Source of the DNA: Lachnospiraceae bacterium
Lineage (GTDB): Bacteria > Bacillota > Clostridia > Lachnospirales > Lachnospiraceae
Assembly: GCA_017411305.1 (NCBI GenBank)
Contig: JAFQQI010000062.1
Coordinates: forward strand, 1-41,565
DNA: 41,565 nucleotides
Direction of reading: 5' to 3'
The notes under the pieces are model-generated. The model saw only the letters and a program-made list of their open reading frames with translations. It was not told the origin of the DNA and made no database searches. A program made the position numbers and the translations under genes. Shown here in pieces: positions 26,254-34,265 of this stretch (its first letter is position 1; every line of letters begins with the position of its first letter).

Positions 26254-27864
26254 ATGAAATTAAGTAATGCAGGACTTAAGGATAAAGAAGCATGGCTTAG
26301 TGCAGGCTACAAGCTTCCCCAATATGACAGAGAGGCAGTGACTAAGGAAACGGGGGAAAATCCTTTTTGGATTCATTTTGGTGCCGGTAATATTTTCCGT
26401 GCCTTTCAGGCTAATGTGGTACAGAATCTGTTAAATGACGGGGTGCTGACAGCCGGATTAGTGGTAGCAGAGGGCTACGACTACGAAATTATAGAGAAAA
26501 TGTATCTTCCCCATGACAGCTTATCGATTCTGGCTACCTTGAAGGCAGACGGTAACATTGAGAAGACTGTTATCGGAAGTGTGGTAGAATCCTTGGTGCT
26601 TGATTCCGGAAATGAAGCCCATTACGGACGCTTGAAAGAAATCTTCAGGAAAGATTCCCTTCAGATGGCAAGCTTTACTATTACGGAAAAGGGTTATAGC
26701 CTTGTAGACGGAAAAGGGGAACTGCTTGCTTCGGTACAGGCAGATTTTGTGAACGGTCCCGCAAAGCCGGAGAGCTATATCGGAAAGGTGGCATCCCTGC
26801 TTTATACCCGTTTTCTGGCAGGTGAAAAGCCCATAGCTATGGTCAGCATGGATAACTGCTCCCACAACGGAGATAAGCTTTATGCAGCAATGGATACCTT
26901 TGCCAAGGAGTGGGAGAAGAGAGGTCTTGCCACAGAGGGTTTTATTGCTTATGTAAATGATAAAAATAAGGTATCCTTCCCTTGGAGTATGATTGATAAA
27001 ATCACACCCAGACCGGATGCATCTGTTGAGAAAATCTTAAATGATGACGGTGTGGAAGAATTAGAACCGGTAATCACATCTAAGAATACTTATGTGGCTC
27101 CTTTTGTAAATGCAGAGGAGTGTGAATATTTAGTTATTGAGGATGCATTCCCTAATGGCCGGCCTAATCTGGAAAAAGGCGGTATCATATTTACAGAGCG
27201 TGAAACCGTGGATAAGGTAGAAAAGATGAAGGTTTGCACCTGTTTAAATCCTTTACATACAGCCCTTGCCGTTTATGGCTGTCTGCTGGGATATGAACTG
27301 ATTTCCAAGGAAATGAAGGATGAAACCTTAAAGAAGCTGGTTGAGGGAATCGGATATACGGAAGGTCTTCCCGTGGTAGTAAATCCCGGTATTTTAGATC
27401 CCAAGGAATTTATTGATACGGTAGTGAATGTGCGTATTCCCAATCCTTTTATGCCGGATGCACCCCAGAGAATTGCAACAGATACCTCACAGAAGCTTGC
27501 AATCCGTTTCGGCGAAACCATTAAGGCTTACGCAGCATCTGACAGCCTGGATGTTTCATCCCTTAAGCTGATTCCTTTGGTATTTGCAGGATGGCTCAGA
27601 TACCTGATGGCAGTAGGCGATGAAGGCCAAGCATTTCCCTTAAGCTCAGACCCGTTACTTCCGGAAGTATGTCCCTATGTGGAAAACTTAAAGCTGGGAG
27701 AAGAAGCCGACGTGGAAACTATCTTAAAGCCCGTGCTTTCCAACAGCAAGATTTTCGGTGTGGATTTGTATGAAGTGGGAATGGCTGACTTAGTATGCAG
27801 CTATTTTAAAGAACTGATTGCAGGTCCCGGCGCCGTCCGCAAGACCCTGGAAAAGTATGTTTAG
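26254..27864 (+). CDS. uxuB: Fructuronate reductase (mannitol dehydrogenase family)
   Basis: A 536-residue NAD-dependent long-chain polyol dehydrogenase. It should interconvert D-fructuronate and D-mannonate, the step before UxuA. The N-terminal FWIHFGAGNIFRAFQANVVQNLL is the nucleotide-binding start of this family. The core has VSMDNCSHNGDKLY and the catalytic-site region KVCTCLNPLHTALAVYGCLLGY with Lys and His typical of the family. Start ATG 26254 has GGAGG 8 bp upstream; GTG 26251 is also in frame. Isomerase uxaC and the KDG kinase/aldolase are not in the window. Substrate is inferred mainly from the uxuA neighbour. Confidence 0.9.
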   Translation: MKLSNAGLKDKEAWLSAGYKLPQYDREAVTKETGENPFWIHFGAGNIFRAFQANVVQNLLNDGVLTAGLVVAEGYDYEIIEKMYLPHDSLSILATLKADGNIEKTVIGSVVESLVLDSGNEAHYGRLKEIFRKDSLQMASFTITEKGYSLVDGKGELLASVQADFVNGPAKPESYIGKVASLLYTRFLAGEKPIAMVSMDNCSHNGDKLYAAMDTFAKEWEKRGLATEGFIAYVNDKNKVSFPWSMIDKITPRPDASVEKILNDDGVEELEPVITSKNTYVAPFVNAEECEYLVIEDAFPNGRPNLEKGGIIFTERETVDKVEKMKVCTCLNPLHTALAVYGCLLGYELISKEMKDETLKKLVEGIGYTEGLPVVVNPGILDPKEFIDTVVNVRIPNPFMPDAPQRIATDTSQKLAIRFGETIKAYAASDSLDVSSLKLIPLVFAGWLRYLMAVGDEGQAFPLSSDPLLPEVCPYVENLKLGEEADVETILKPVLSNSKIFGVDLYEVGMADLVCSYFKELIAGPGAVRKTLEKYV

Positions 27865-27902
27865 AAACATCATGAATTATAAGTAGAGAAATAATATATT
27901 AT

Positions 27903-27948
27903 AAGCCTTTTCAATTATTTACAACCTAATAATTGAAAAGGCTTTTAA
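27903..27948. terminator. Bidirectional terminator between uxuB and degV
   Basis: AAGCCTTTTCAATTATT (27903-27919) pairs with AATAATTGAAAAGGCTT (27928-27944), a perfect 17-bp stem with an 8-base loop. T-rich tracts flank both ends, so it can serve the two convergent genes. Confidence 0.85.
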
Positions 27949-27952
27949 ATTC

Positions 27953-28789
27953 TTATTCCTCCACAAATACAATACCGTAAGCACGAGGTCCAATATGGGA
28001 ACCGATAGCAGCCCCGATTTGCATCCGTTCTGTAATGGCATACCCATTTTCAGTAAGCTTCTGTTCAAAGGTCTCACAGTTTTCCGTGCCATAGCTGAAA
28101 ATTGTAGTACAGGGAAAAGCGGGGTCCGACTTCATGGAGGAGAACTCCTGCATAATACGGGACATGGCTTTGTTCTTACCGATACATTTAGCCAGTACTC
28201 CCACTTCACCCTCTGCAGTTAAAGTAATCACCGGCTTAATACGGGCAATTTCTCCGATGGTTGCTACGGATTTCGGAATACGGCCGCCTTTACTTAAGTA
28301 TTCTAAAGTATCCAATACTGCAAGTAACTTTACCCGTGGTCTTAAAGCTGCGACTTTATCAGCTATTTCCTTTGCAGAAAGTCCCTGCTTTGCCAGCGAG
28401 CATGCATAATCCGTCATGATACGGATGGGATAGGTTGCAGAAAGGGAATCAATGACATAAATATCTTCATAGTCTACCATACTTTTAGCAAGTAGGGCAC
28501 TTTGATAGGTGCCGCTTAGAGCAGAAGACAACAAAATACAGATTACCTCATCGCCGTCTTCTTTTGCCTTTTCAAAAACGGATAAAAAGTCAGAAGGAGA
28601 AGGCTGTGAAGTTTTAGGGAATTCTTCACTGCTTATCAACATTTCGAAAAATTCATTTTTTTGCAGGTCCACTCCGTCTGCATAAGTCGTTCCGTTCATC
28701 GTAACAGCAAGGGGAATCAGCCCCAGTTGTCTGTCATTCAGTTCCTGCATTTCATAATCAGCTGATGAATCTACGAAAATTTTTATCAT
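27953..28789 (-). CDS. DegV family fatty-acid-binding protein
   Basis: A 278-residue DegV/FakB-type protein. These proteins bind a single fatty acid and, in FakA/FakB systems, present it for phosphorylation. It shows IFVDSSADY at the start, the lid motif TSQPSPSDF, LSSALSGTYQSA, and the late IGSHIGPRAYGIVFVE, all standard for the family. ATG 28789 is the start (AGGAAA upstream, protein begins directly with the domain); the longer frame to 28885 has no basis. No fakA kinase gene is nearby. Confidence 0.93.
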   Translation of the reverse strand: MIKIFVDSSADYEMQELNDRQLGLIPLAVTMNGTTYADGVDLQKNEFFEMLISSEEFPKTSQPSPSDFLSVFEKAKEDGDEVICILLSSALSGTYQSALLAKSMVDYEDIYVIDSLSATYPIRIMTDYACSLAKQGLSAKEIADKVAALRPRVKLLAVLDTLEYLSKGGRIPKSVATIGEIARIKPVITLTAEGEVGVLAKCIGKNKAMSRIMQEFSSMKSDPAFPCTTIFSYGTENCETFEQKLTENGYAITERMQIGAAIGSHIGPRAYGIVFVEE

Positions 28790-28831
28790 ACGGTTTTCCT
28801 TTCTTCCGTGATATTTCTTGTATAAAAATAT

Positions 28832-28860
28832 ATTATAGCATAATTTGTATGCCAGTACAA
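28832..28860 (-). promoter_or_regulatory. Promoter of the DegV gene
   Basis: On the minus strand: TTGTAC (28855-28860), a 17-bp spacer and a perfect TATAAT (28832-28837), giving a leader of about 35 nt to ATG 28789. Confidence 0.65.
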
Positions 28861-28864
28861 AGCC

Positions 28865-28893
28865 TTCTTTTATAGTCATGTACATGGTATAAT
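28865..28893 (+). promoter_or_regulatory. Promoter candidate of nfo
   Basis: A perfect TATAAT (28888-28893) with only a weak -35 match, TTCTTT (28865-28870), at 17 bp. It is back to back with the DegV promoter. Confidence 0.45.
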
Positions 28894-28917
28894 ACTTGTT
28901 TGATAGGAGGAGCTGCT

Positions 28918-29754
28918 ATGTTGAATATCGGATGTCATTTGTCCTGTACGAAAGGCTTTTTGCATATGGGGAAGGAAGCATTGTCCATTGATGCCGACAC
29001 CTTTCAGTTTTTTACCAGAAATCCCAGAGGCGGAAAGGCCAAGCCACTGGACTTAGAAGATATTGCAAAATACCTTGAATTCGCAAAGAACCATGAGATA
29101 AAGCAGATACTTGCCCATGCGCCTTATACGCTAAATCCCTGTGCCAAGGAGGAAGGACTTAGGGGATTTGCATTTACCACTATGCAGGATGATTTAAGAA
29201 GGTTAGAGCATATACCGGGTGCGATGTACAATTTTCATCCGGGCAGTCACGTAGGGCAGGGAGAAAAAGAAGGGATTCGTCTCATAACGGAACATTTGAA
29301 CCGCTTATTTGAAGAAGAGTTTTCTACTACGGTGCTTTTGGAAACGATGGCAGGAAAAGGCTCAGAAATAGGCAGATGTTTTGAAGAAATTCAAGAGATT
29401 ATTGAAGGAGTAGAACATAGGGAAAAGCTGGGGGTATGTATGGATACCTGCCATGTTTTTGATGCCGGATATGATATTGTTAATGATTTAGACGGAGTAT
29501 TAAAAGAATTTGACAAGATAATCGGACTTAAAAGATTAAAAGCAGTCCATATCAATGACAGCATGAATACACTTGGAAGTCATAAGGATAGGCATGCCAA
29601 AATCGGAGAGGGGAAGATTGGCCTCAAAGCTATGGTGAGAATGATTAATCATGAGAAGCTTAGAGAACTTCCTTTTTATTTGGAGACGCCTAATGAATTA
29701 GAGGGATATCATAAAGAAATATTGCTATTGAAGAGCTTATATAAGGCGGGCTGA
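28918..29754 (+). CDS. nfo: Endonuclease IV (AP endonuclease)
   Basis: A 278-residue zinc-dependent TIM-barrel nuclease that cuts DNA at abasic sites in base excision repair. Metal-site motifs are [38 protein letters not shown] and [25 protein letters not shown], in the family order. Length matches Nfo (about 280). ATG 28918 has AGGAGG 7-8 bp upstream. The stop codon lies in the loop of a perfect hairpin shared with the convergent regulator gene. Confidence 0.95.
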   Translation: MLNIGCHLSCTKGFLHMGKEALSIDADTFQFFTRNPRGGKAKPLDLEDIAKYLEFAKNHEIKQILAHAPYTLNPCAKEEGLRGFAFTTMQDDLRRLEHIPGAMYNFHPGSHVGQGEKEGIRLITEHLNRLFEEEFSTTVLLETMAGKGSEIGRCFEEIQEIIEGVEHREKLGVCMDTCHVFDAGYDIVNDLDGVLKEFDKIIGLKRLKAVHINDSMNTLGSHKDRHAKIGEGKIGLKAMVRMINHEKLRELPFYLETPNELEGYHKEILLLKSLYKAG

Positions 29755-29765
29755 TGCCCGCCTTA
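29742..29765. terminator. Perfect hairpin over the nfo stop codon
   Basis: TAAGGCGGGC (29742-29751) pairs perfectly with GCCCGCCTTA (29756-29765) across a TGAT loop that contains the nfo stop TGA. No long T-run follows on either strand, so it may act as a weak terminator or as 3'-end protection for both convergent messages. Confidence 0.6.
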
Positions 29766-29772
29766 AGTAGTA

Positions 29773-30471
29773 TTATTCACACTCTGCCATCCGATAGCCG
29801 ATGCCGATTTCTGTAAAAACATGTTCCGGTGTGGCAGGATTCTTTTCTATTTTGCGGCGTATATTTGCCATATTCACACGAAGAATCTGATTGTTATTAT
29901 CAACATAAGGTCCCCAGATTTTTTCCATAATATAAGAATAAGTCAGAACCTTTCCGCTGTTTTGGGATAAAAGAGTAAGAAGCTTATATTCAATCTGGGT
30001 TAAATGTACCATTTCTTTGGAAAGAGTTACCAGATGCTTATCGTAATCAATCGTTAAATCTTTGTGATGATAAGGAGCAGGTGTTTGTGCGCCTGTCAGA
30101 TTTCCGGCATGACGCAGAGAGGTACGGATTCGTGCCAAAAGCTCTATGGTACTGAATGGTTTAGTGATATAATCATCGGCACCTAAATCAAGTGCTTTTG
30201 CTTTTTCCTGTTCGTGATTGCGGGCAGAGATGACGATAACCGGTGTGGGACTCCATTCGCGCAACTTACTGATAACATCCATGCCGTCCATATCAGGAAG
30301 CCCCAAATCAAGAAGAATTAAATCAGGGCATAAGGAAGCACATAAATGCAACCCATCCAAACCGGTGGAGGCAGTAGTTATTTTATAACCCTGGTTTTTG
30401 ATGGTAGTGGAGATAAAGGAACGGATATTTTCTTCATCTTCAATTAATAAAATGGAATGTTTAGGATTCAT
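29773..30471 (-). CDS. Response regulator, KdpE-like (OmpR family)
   Basis: A 232-residue two-component regulator. The receiver domain (about 5-118) has the acidic pair EDE (11-13), phosphoacceptor D55 in LILLDLGLPDMDG, the SAR motif and the Lys in YITKPFS. The winged-helix DNA-binding domain follows (about 130-228) with LTQIEYKLLTLLSQNSGKVLTYSYIMEKIWG. Sequence and partner resemble KdpE. ATG 30471 has AGGAGG upstream; the longer frame to 30681 runs inside the kinase gene. The gene overlaps the kinase by 11 bp, so translation is coupled. No kdpABC potassium pump lies in the window, so the target is unknown. Confidence 0.9.
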   Translation of the reverse strand: MNPKHSILLIEDEENIRSFISTTIKNQGYKITTASTGLDGLHLCASLCPDLILLDLGLPDMDGMDVISKLREWSPTPVIVISARNHEQEKAKALDLGADDYITKPFSTIELLARIRTSLRHAGNLTGAQTPAPYHHKDLTIDYDKHLVTLSKEMVHLTQIEYKLLTLLSQNSGKVLTYSYIMEKIWGPYVDNNNQILRVNMANIRRKIEKNPATPEHVFTEIGIGYRMAECE

Positions 30472-31603
30472 GCTGCTTTTCCTCCTTAGGTAGCGTAAAG
30501 GTAAAAATACAACCGTTTTCATGGTTATTGGCGTGGATTTGACCGTTATGTGCAGTAATAATTGTTTTGCAGATAGACAGACCGATTCCCATACCCTTGT
30601 GTCCGTCAGGAAGGGTGGAAGGCGTATAGGGGGTACCGTCAAAAATAATCGGTAACCGTTCCGGTGCAATACCGATACCATAATCCTTTACCTTGAAGGT
30701 TACCGAGGAAGGATTATCTTCTACAGTCAACTCTACCGGCAAGGTGGTTTTGGAGTGGATAACGGCATTTTCCAATAAGTTGATTAAAACCTGCTCTATC
30801 AGCATAGCGTCCATGGGAATCATTAGAAAATCTTCCGGAACCTTAACCTGAAACTGTGCCTCCGGAAGTCTTTTTTTCAGACGCTGAATGGCTTCCGCCA
30901 CAACCTCTTCAACAGATTCCGGTAACATGGCAATTTTCATGGAGCGCTCATCGATTCTGGTAACGGAAAGTAAATTCTCCACCATATTTAAGAGCCAGTT
31001 GGAATCCTCGTTTATATGACTGACAATGCGAATCTTTTCCTCTTCGTTTAGAGAGTCTGCATTGTCAATGTATGTAGAAGTATTGCCGATAATGCCGGTT
31101 AAGGGTGTCCGCAAATCGTGGGATACGGAACGCAAAAGATTTGCTCGCATTTTTTCTTTTTCTGCTTCCATCAGAAGCTTTTCACGTTCCAATAAAACCT
31201 TACCCTGTAATTTAATCTGAGTCGTCATGGCGCTGATGGTAATAGAAATAATCAACATAAAAACAAAGGTGACGGGATATCCGGACAAAGTAAAATTCAA
31301 GGCAAAGTATGGGTATGTAAATAAAAAGTTTACACAGATTACACCAATCAGAGAGGCAATGATACCATACACATAGCCGTTGGTGAACCGGGCAACTAAT
31401 ACAAGTGCAGTAATATATACCAAAGAAATATTGGCACCTGCAGGATTACCTGAGGTGTTGCCTGAGGGATTTGATAGGTGATGAAAGAACCAAAAAGCGA
31501 TTACGGTTGCAAGTCCGCATAAAGATAACGTAATTATGCTGTCCTTCATAATCGTATAAAACGGTGATTTAGTTTTTGTGTTTTTTTCCTGATAAGCTTT
31601 CAT
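30461..31603 (-). CDS. Sensor histidine kinase, truncated KdpD-like (DUF4118)
   Basis: A 380-residue kinase. Four membrane segments (about 22-41, 60-74, 78-97, 112-128) form the DUF4118 unit. HisKA follows with the phosphoacceptor His162 in SVSHDLRTPLTG, then the ATPase domain with the N box (LLENAVIHS), DYGIGI and GMGIGLSI. The cytoplasmic KdpD and universal-stress domains that precede the membrane unit in full-length KdpD are missing, so sensing must use the membrane part. ATG 31603 lies only 7 bp after a consensus -10 box, which predicts a nearly leaderless message. The next in-frame ATG, 31549, lacks a ribosome site. Confidence 0.88.
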   Translation of the reverse strand: MKAYQEKNTKTKSPFYTIMKDSIITLSLCGLATVIAFWFFHHLSNPSGNTSGNPAGANISLVYITALVLVARFTNGYVYGIIASLIGVICVNFLFTYPYFALNFTLSGYPVTFVFMLIISITISAMTTQIKLQGKVLLEREKLLMEAEKEKMRANLLRSVSHDLRTPLTGIIGNTSTYIDNADSLNEEEKIRIVSHINEDSNWLLNMVENLLSVTRIDERSMKIAMLPESVEEVVAEAIQRLKKRLPEAQFQVKVPEDFLMIPMDAMLIEQVLINLLENAVIHSKTTLPVELTVEDNPSSVTFKVKDYGIGIAPERLPIIFDGTPYTPSTLPDGHKGMGIGLSICKTIITAHNGQIHANNHENGCIFTFTLPKEEKQHES

Positions 31604-31609
31604 GAAACG

Positions 31610-31638
31610 ATTATACCTTTTTATCGAAAACGAGGCAA
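31610..31638 (-). promoter_or_regulatory. Promoter of the KdpDE-like operon
   Basis: On the minus strand: TTGCCT (31633-31638), a 17-bp spacer, TATAAT (31610-31615). The expected start falls at or next to the ATG at 31603. Confidence 0.65.
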
Positions 31639-31660
31639 TTGCATCAAGGAAAAAAATCGT

Positions 31661-31679
31661 TAAGAATCTGTAAAGAATC
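31661..31679. promoter_or_regulatory. Direct-repeat operator candidate, intergenic
   Basis: TAAGAATC (31661-31668) and AAAGAATC (31672-31679) are repeated with an 11-bp step, the one-turn spacing bound by OmpR-family dimers. They lie between the two divergent promoters, 23 bp upstream of the kinase -35 box, so autoregulation by the adjacent KdpE-like protein is plausible. Confidence 0.4.
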
Positions 31680-31687
31680 AAAGATAC

Positions 31688-31716
31688 TTGATTTTTAAAC
31701 AGAAAGTACCGATAAT
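31688..31716 (+). promoter_or_regulatory. Promoter of the hypothetical-MBL pair
   Basis: TTGATT (31688-31693), a 17-bp spacer and GATAAT (31711-31716), divergent from the kinase promoter. The leader to ATG 31758 is about 35 nt. Confidence 0.55.
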
Positions 31717-31757
31717 GAATTTGTAAGCAGTTATTGTTTGTAAAAAAGGGAGAAACT

Positions 31758-32423
31758 ATGCAGATTCGAAACGATTATCATCCCCGGCAGGGTCAGGCAT
31801 ACAACCAATCTCACACACATCATATTACAGAATGTATTCATGAGGAAACAGGCAAGAAAAAACAGGGACCGATTGCCGGAGAGATGTCCGGGTACAAAAA
31901 AGGAGATGCAGCCAAGGCAGCAGTAGAGTATGTTGCTTCTTTTTCCGTGGAAGAAATGAGCGTAAATGCAAAGAAGACAAAAACGGGCGGACTAAAGCAG
32001 TTTTGGGATTCTCTTGGAGATGATGGTCAGGCAAACAGTACTATTGACATGAAACAGATGGTCATAAACGGCATCCACGGTGTCGCTGCCGGGATGCAGG
32101 CATTTTGGGACAGAAGGATTGTAAAACCTGCAGTAGCGTTAAAAGAAAAGGCAAAAACGATACCATCCCGGGCAGTCGGAGGCTTTGGCAAGGGAAAGGA
32201 AGCTTTTCATGCATTGCTCAGCGGTGGAATGACCTTTGGAAAAAACCGGTCAAAAGAAAGAAAGCCGAAGGAGCAGGAAGAAATCCCGGTAAATCAACCA
32301 AAGAATCACCATTTGACAGATTCATACAACCGGTCAGGGAATTATTGTCAGTTGCATGAGAACCTGACCTATCAAAAACCAAAAGCAAAAGCAGAAATAA
32401 CTCAGACAGCAAAGGATAAGTAA
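31758..32423 (+). CDS. Hypothetical protein, polar and basic
   Basis: A 221-residue protein I do not recognise. There is no signal peptide or membrane segment. The N-terminal 35 residues are His/Gln/Asn-rich (NDYHPRQGQAYNQSHTHHITECIHEETGKK). The middle (residues about 80-160) may fold: LKQFWDSLGDDGQANSTIDMKQMVINGIHGVAAGMQAFWDRRIVKPAVALKEKAK. The C-terminal 60 residues are Lys/Gln/Asn-rich and probably disordered. AAGGGAG lies 7 bp before the ATG. Its stop is one base before the MBL-fold gene, so the pair is translationally coupled. An upstream in-frame start at 31734 has no ribosome site. Confidence 0.72.
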   Translation: MQIRNDYHPRQGQAYNQSHTHHITECIHEETGKKKQGPIAGEMSGYKKGDAAKAAVEYVASFSVEEMSVNAKKTKTGGLKQFWDSLGDDGQANSTIDMKQMVINGIHGVAAGMQAFWDRRIVKPAVALKEKAKTIPSRAVGGFGKGKEAFHALLSGGMTFGKNRSKERKPKEQEEIPVNQPKNHHLTDSYNRSGNYCQLHENLTYQKPKAKAEITQTAKDK

Positions 32424-32424
32424 G

Positions 32425-33237
32425 ATGAAAACAGATACAGAATTAATTATGTTAGGAACCGGGAATGCCATGGCGGTGGCATGTTATAATACCTGCTTTG
32501 CTCTGCGCAAAGAAGAAGAGTACTTTTTGGTAGACGCCGGAGGCGGTAACGGCATTTTTGACCGGTTGCAAAAAGCAGACATTCCCATAGGAAGGATTCA
32601 CCATATTTTTCTGACCCATGCCCATACCGACCACATTTTAGGCATGGTATGGATGGTGCGCAAGATTGCAGCCATGATGCTGGCAGGTAAATATGAAGGG
32701 ACCTGCAAAATTTATTGTCACGAAGAAGCGGCAGATGCGCTGGTAACCATATGCAGACTGACCCTTGCAGGGAAGTTTATGAAATGTATCGGTGAAAGCA
32801 TACTGATAGAAAAGGTAAAAGACGGAGAAAAAGCAGATGTCATGGGAATGCCGGTTTGCTTCTTTGATATTCATTCTACCAAAATGAAGCAGTTCGGATT
32901 TCAGATGATGGTGGAAGGAAAGCAGATTACCTGCTTGGGAGATGAGCCCTTCCGTGAGGAATTAAGAAGCTATGCGAAAGACAGTGATTATCTGCTTTGC
33001 GAAGCCTTTTGTCTGGATGCGGATAAAGAAATTTTTAAGCCCTATGAAAAGCACCACAGTACGGCACTGGATGCAGGCAGACTGGCAAAGGAGCTTAACG
33101 TAAAGACGCTGCTGCTTTATCATACGGAGGATTCCAATCTTGCCGAGAGAAAGGAACGCTATACCAAGGAAGCCATGCAGATGTTTGACGGAGCTGTTTT
33201 GGTTCCGGATGACCTGGAAAGGATAAGTATTACTTGA
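32425..33237 (+). CDS. MBL-fold metallo-hydrolase, RNase Z-like
   Basis: A 270-residue metallo-beta-lactamase-fold protein. The metal motif THAHTDH (about 64-70) sits after FLVDAGGGNGIFDRL. A later Asp in ITCLGDEPF and a C-terminal KHHSTALDAGRLAKELNVKTLLLYHTE supply the other ligands, as in RNase Z/ElaC-type or arylsulfatase-type hydrolases. The substrate is unknown; the missing exosite helix argues against a canonical tRNA 3' processing enzyme. AAAGGATAAG from the end of the upstream gene acts as the ribosome site. Confidence 0.85.
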   Translation: MKTDTELIMLGTGNAMAVACYNTCFALRKEEEYFLVDAGGGNGIFDRLQKADIPIGRIHHIFLTHAHTDHILGMVWMVRKIAAMMLAGKYEGTCKIYCHEEAADALVTICRLTLAGKFMKCIGESILIEKVKDGEKADVMGMPVCFFDIHSTKMKQFGFQMMVEGKQITCLGDEPFREELRSYAKDSDYLLCEAFCLDADKEIFKPYEKHHSTALDAGRLAKELNVKTLLLYHTEDSNLAERKERYTKEAMQMFDGAVLVPDDLERISIT

Positions 33238-33262
33238 TAAAAGCCGGCAAAAAAGTTATACT
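33234..33262 (+). promoter_or_regulatory. Promoter of the degenerate GGDEF gene
   Basis: TTGATA (33234-33239), a 17-bp spacer and TATACT (33257-33262). The -35 box overlaps the stop codon of the MBL gene. The leader to ATG 33302 is about 33 nt. Confidence 0.6.
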
Positions 33263-33301
33263 TATTAAGAAGAAAAGACTGCAAGTAAGCGAGGAAACCA
33301 T

Positions 33302-34228
33302 ATGAGCTATCAGACAGTGCCTTTTGACAAACGAATTAAAGAAAATATCAAGAATTATGCCCTTTCCAATCTGTATGACACAGAGATGCTGAAAGGGTAT
33401 CTGGAGAATCTTTCCACTCTTTTGGAAATCAATCTTCTTCTTACGGACAGACACGGAGAAAAGGAAATCGTTATCGGAGACAGCTTTTTAGGATTTCACC
33501 CTGATGTGGTAAATGAACCCGGCAGAAAGCTTAGAATTTGGAATCGTACCGTTGGGCACTTGTACATAAAGGAACTGGAACCGGGTAAGAACACTCATTT
33601 GATGAATCAGATGGTGGATGATACCGTGGCACTGCTTGCAAAACTGGGAGAAGAAGTGTACCTTCACAGAGAAGGTAACATTTATCTGGAAGAGCTGGAG
33701 CGCAAGCTGGAAGAAAAGAAACGCACCAGCAGCCAGCAGGAAAAAGAAGATGTGCTTACCGGCGTGCTTAACAAGAACTATTTTGAAAACAGAATGAACG
33801 TAATCGACCGCTCAGAGGTAGTGCCGGTTGCAGTGGTGAATATTAATATCAATGACTGGAAGTTTGTCAATGACCATTTTGGTGATGAAGAAAGTGACAG
33901 ACTGATACAGGTAGTAGCAGGAATCCTCAAAGAGGAGAGCAAGCCGGAATATGTAATCGGCAGAATTGACGGTGATGTATTCGGCGTACTGATCCCTTTG
34001 GCAGAAGTGGGAGAAGCAGAAGAGTTTGCATCCCGCATACAGGACAGATGCTTTACCTATGAAGATCCGGTGTTGGCTCCTTCGGTGGCAGCAGGAGTTG
34101 TTTATAAAACCAACGTGGAAGAAACCCTGGAAGAGAGAATGTCTGATGCAGAATATGAGATGTTCAATAATAAATTTGAAATCAAAAACGCTCCCGGATA
34201 CAGAGAGCGTCTTGCAAAAGGAATATAG
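33302..34228 (+). CDS. Degenerate GGDEF-domain protein
   Basis: A 308-residue cytosolic protein. Residues about 20-120 look like a small sensory (PAS/GAF-like) domain (LLEINLLLTDRHGEKEIVIGDSFLGFHPDV). A coiled-coil helix (about 128-150) leads to the GGDEF domain (about 150-300): DVLTGVLNKNYFENRM is the standard start and NININDWKFVNDHFGDEESDRLI matches the nucleotide-binding region. The signature itself is RIDGDVF (221-227), that is DGDVF in place of GGDEF, so diguanylate cyclase activity is doubtful. It may bind GTP or c-di-GMP or act as a scaffold. GAGGAA precedes the ATG. Confidence 0.82.
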   Translation: MSYQTVPFDKRIKENIKNYALSNLYDTEMLKGYLENLSTLLEINLLLTDRHGEKEIVIGDSFLGFHPDVVNEPGRKLRIWNRTVGHLYIKELEPGKNTHLMNQMVDDTVALLAKLGEEVYLHREGNIYLEELERKLEEKKRTSSQQEKEDVLTGVLNKNYFENRMNVIDRSEVVPVAVVNININDWKFVNDHFGDEESDRLIQVVAGILKEESKPEYVIGRIDGDVFGVLIPLAEVGEAEEFASRIQDRCFTYEDPVLAPSVAAGVVYKTNVEETLEERMSDAEYEMFNNKFEIKNAPGYRERLAKGI

Positions 34229-34236
34229 GAATTATC

Positions 34237-34265
34237 AAAACCCGGTTTGTCATAAGCCGGGTTTT
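34237..34265. terminator. Bidirectional terminator
   Basis: AAAACCCGG (34237-34245) pairs with CCGGGTTTT (34257-34265) with an 11-base loop. It serves the GGDEF gene and overlaps the last bases of the convergent DUF6320-type gene. Confidence 0.8.
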
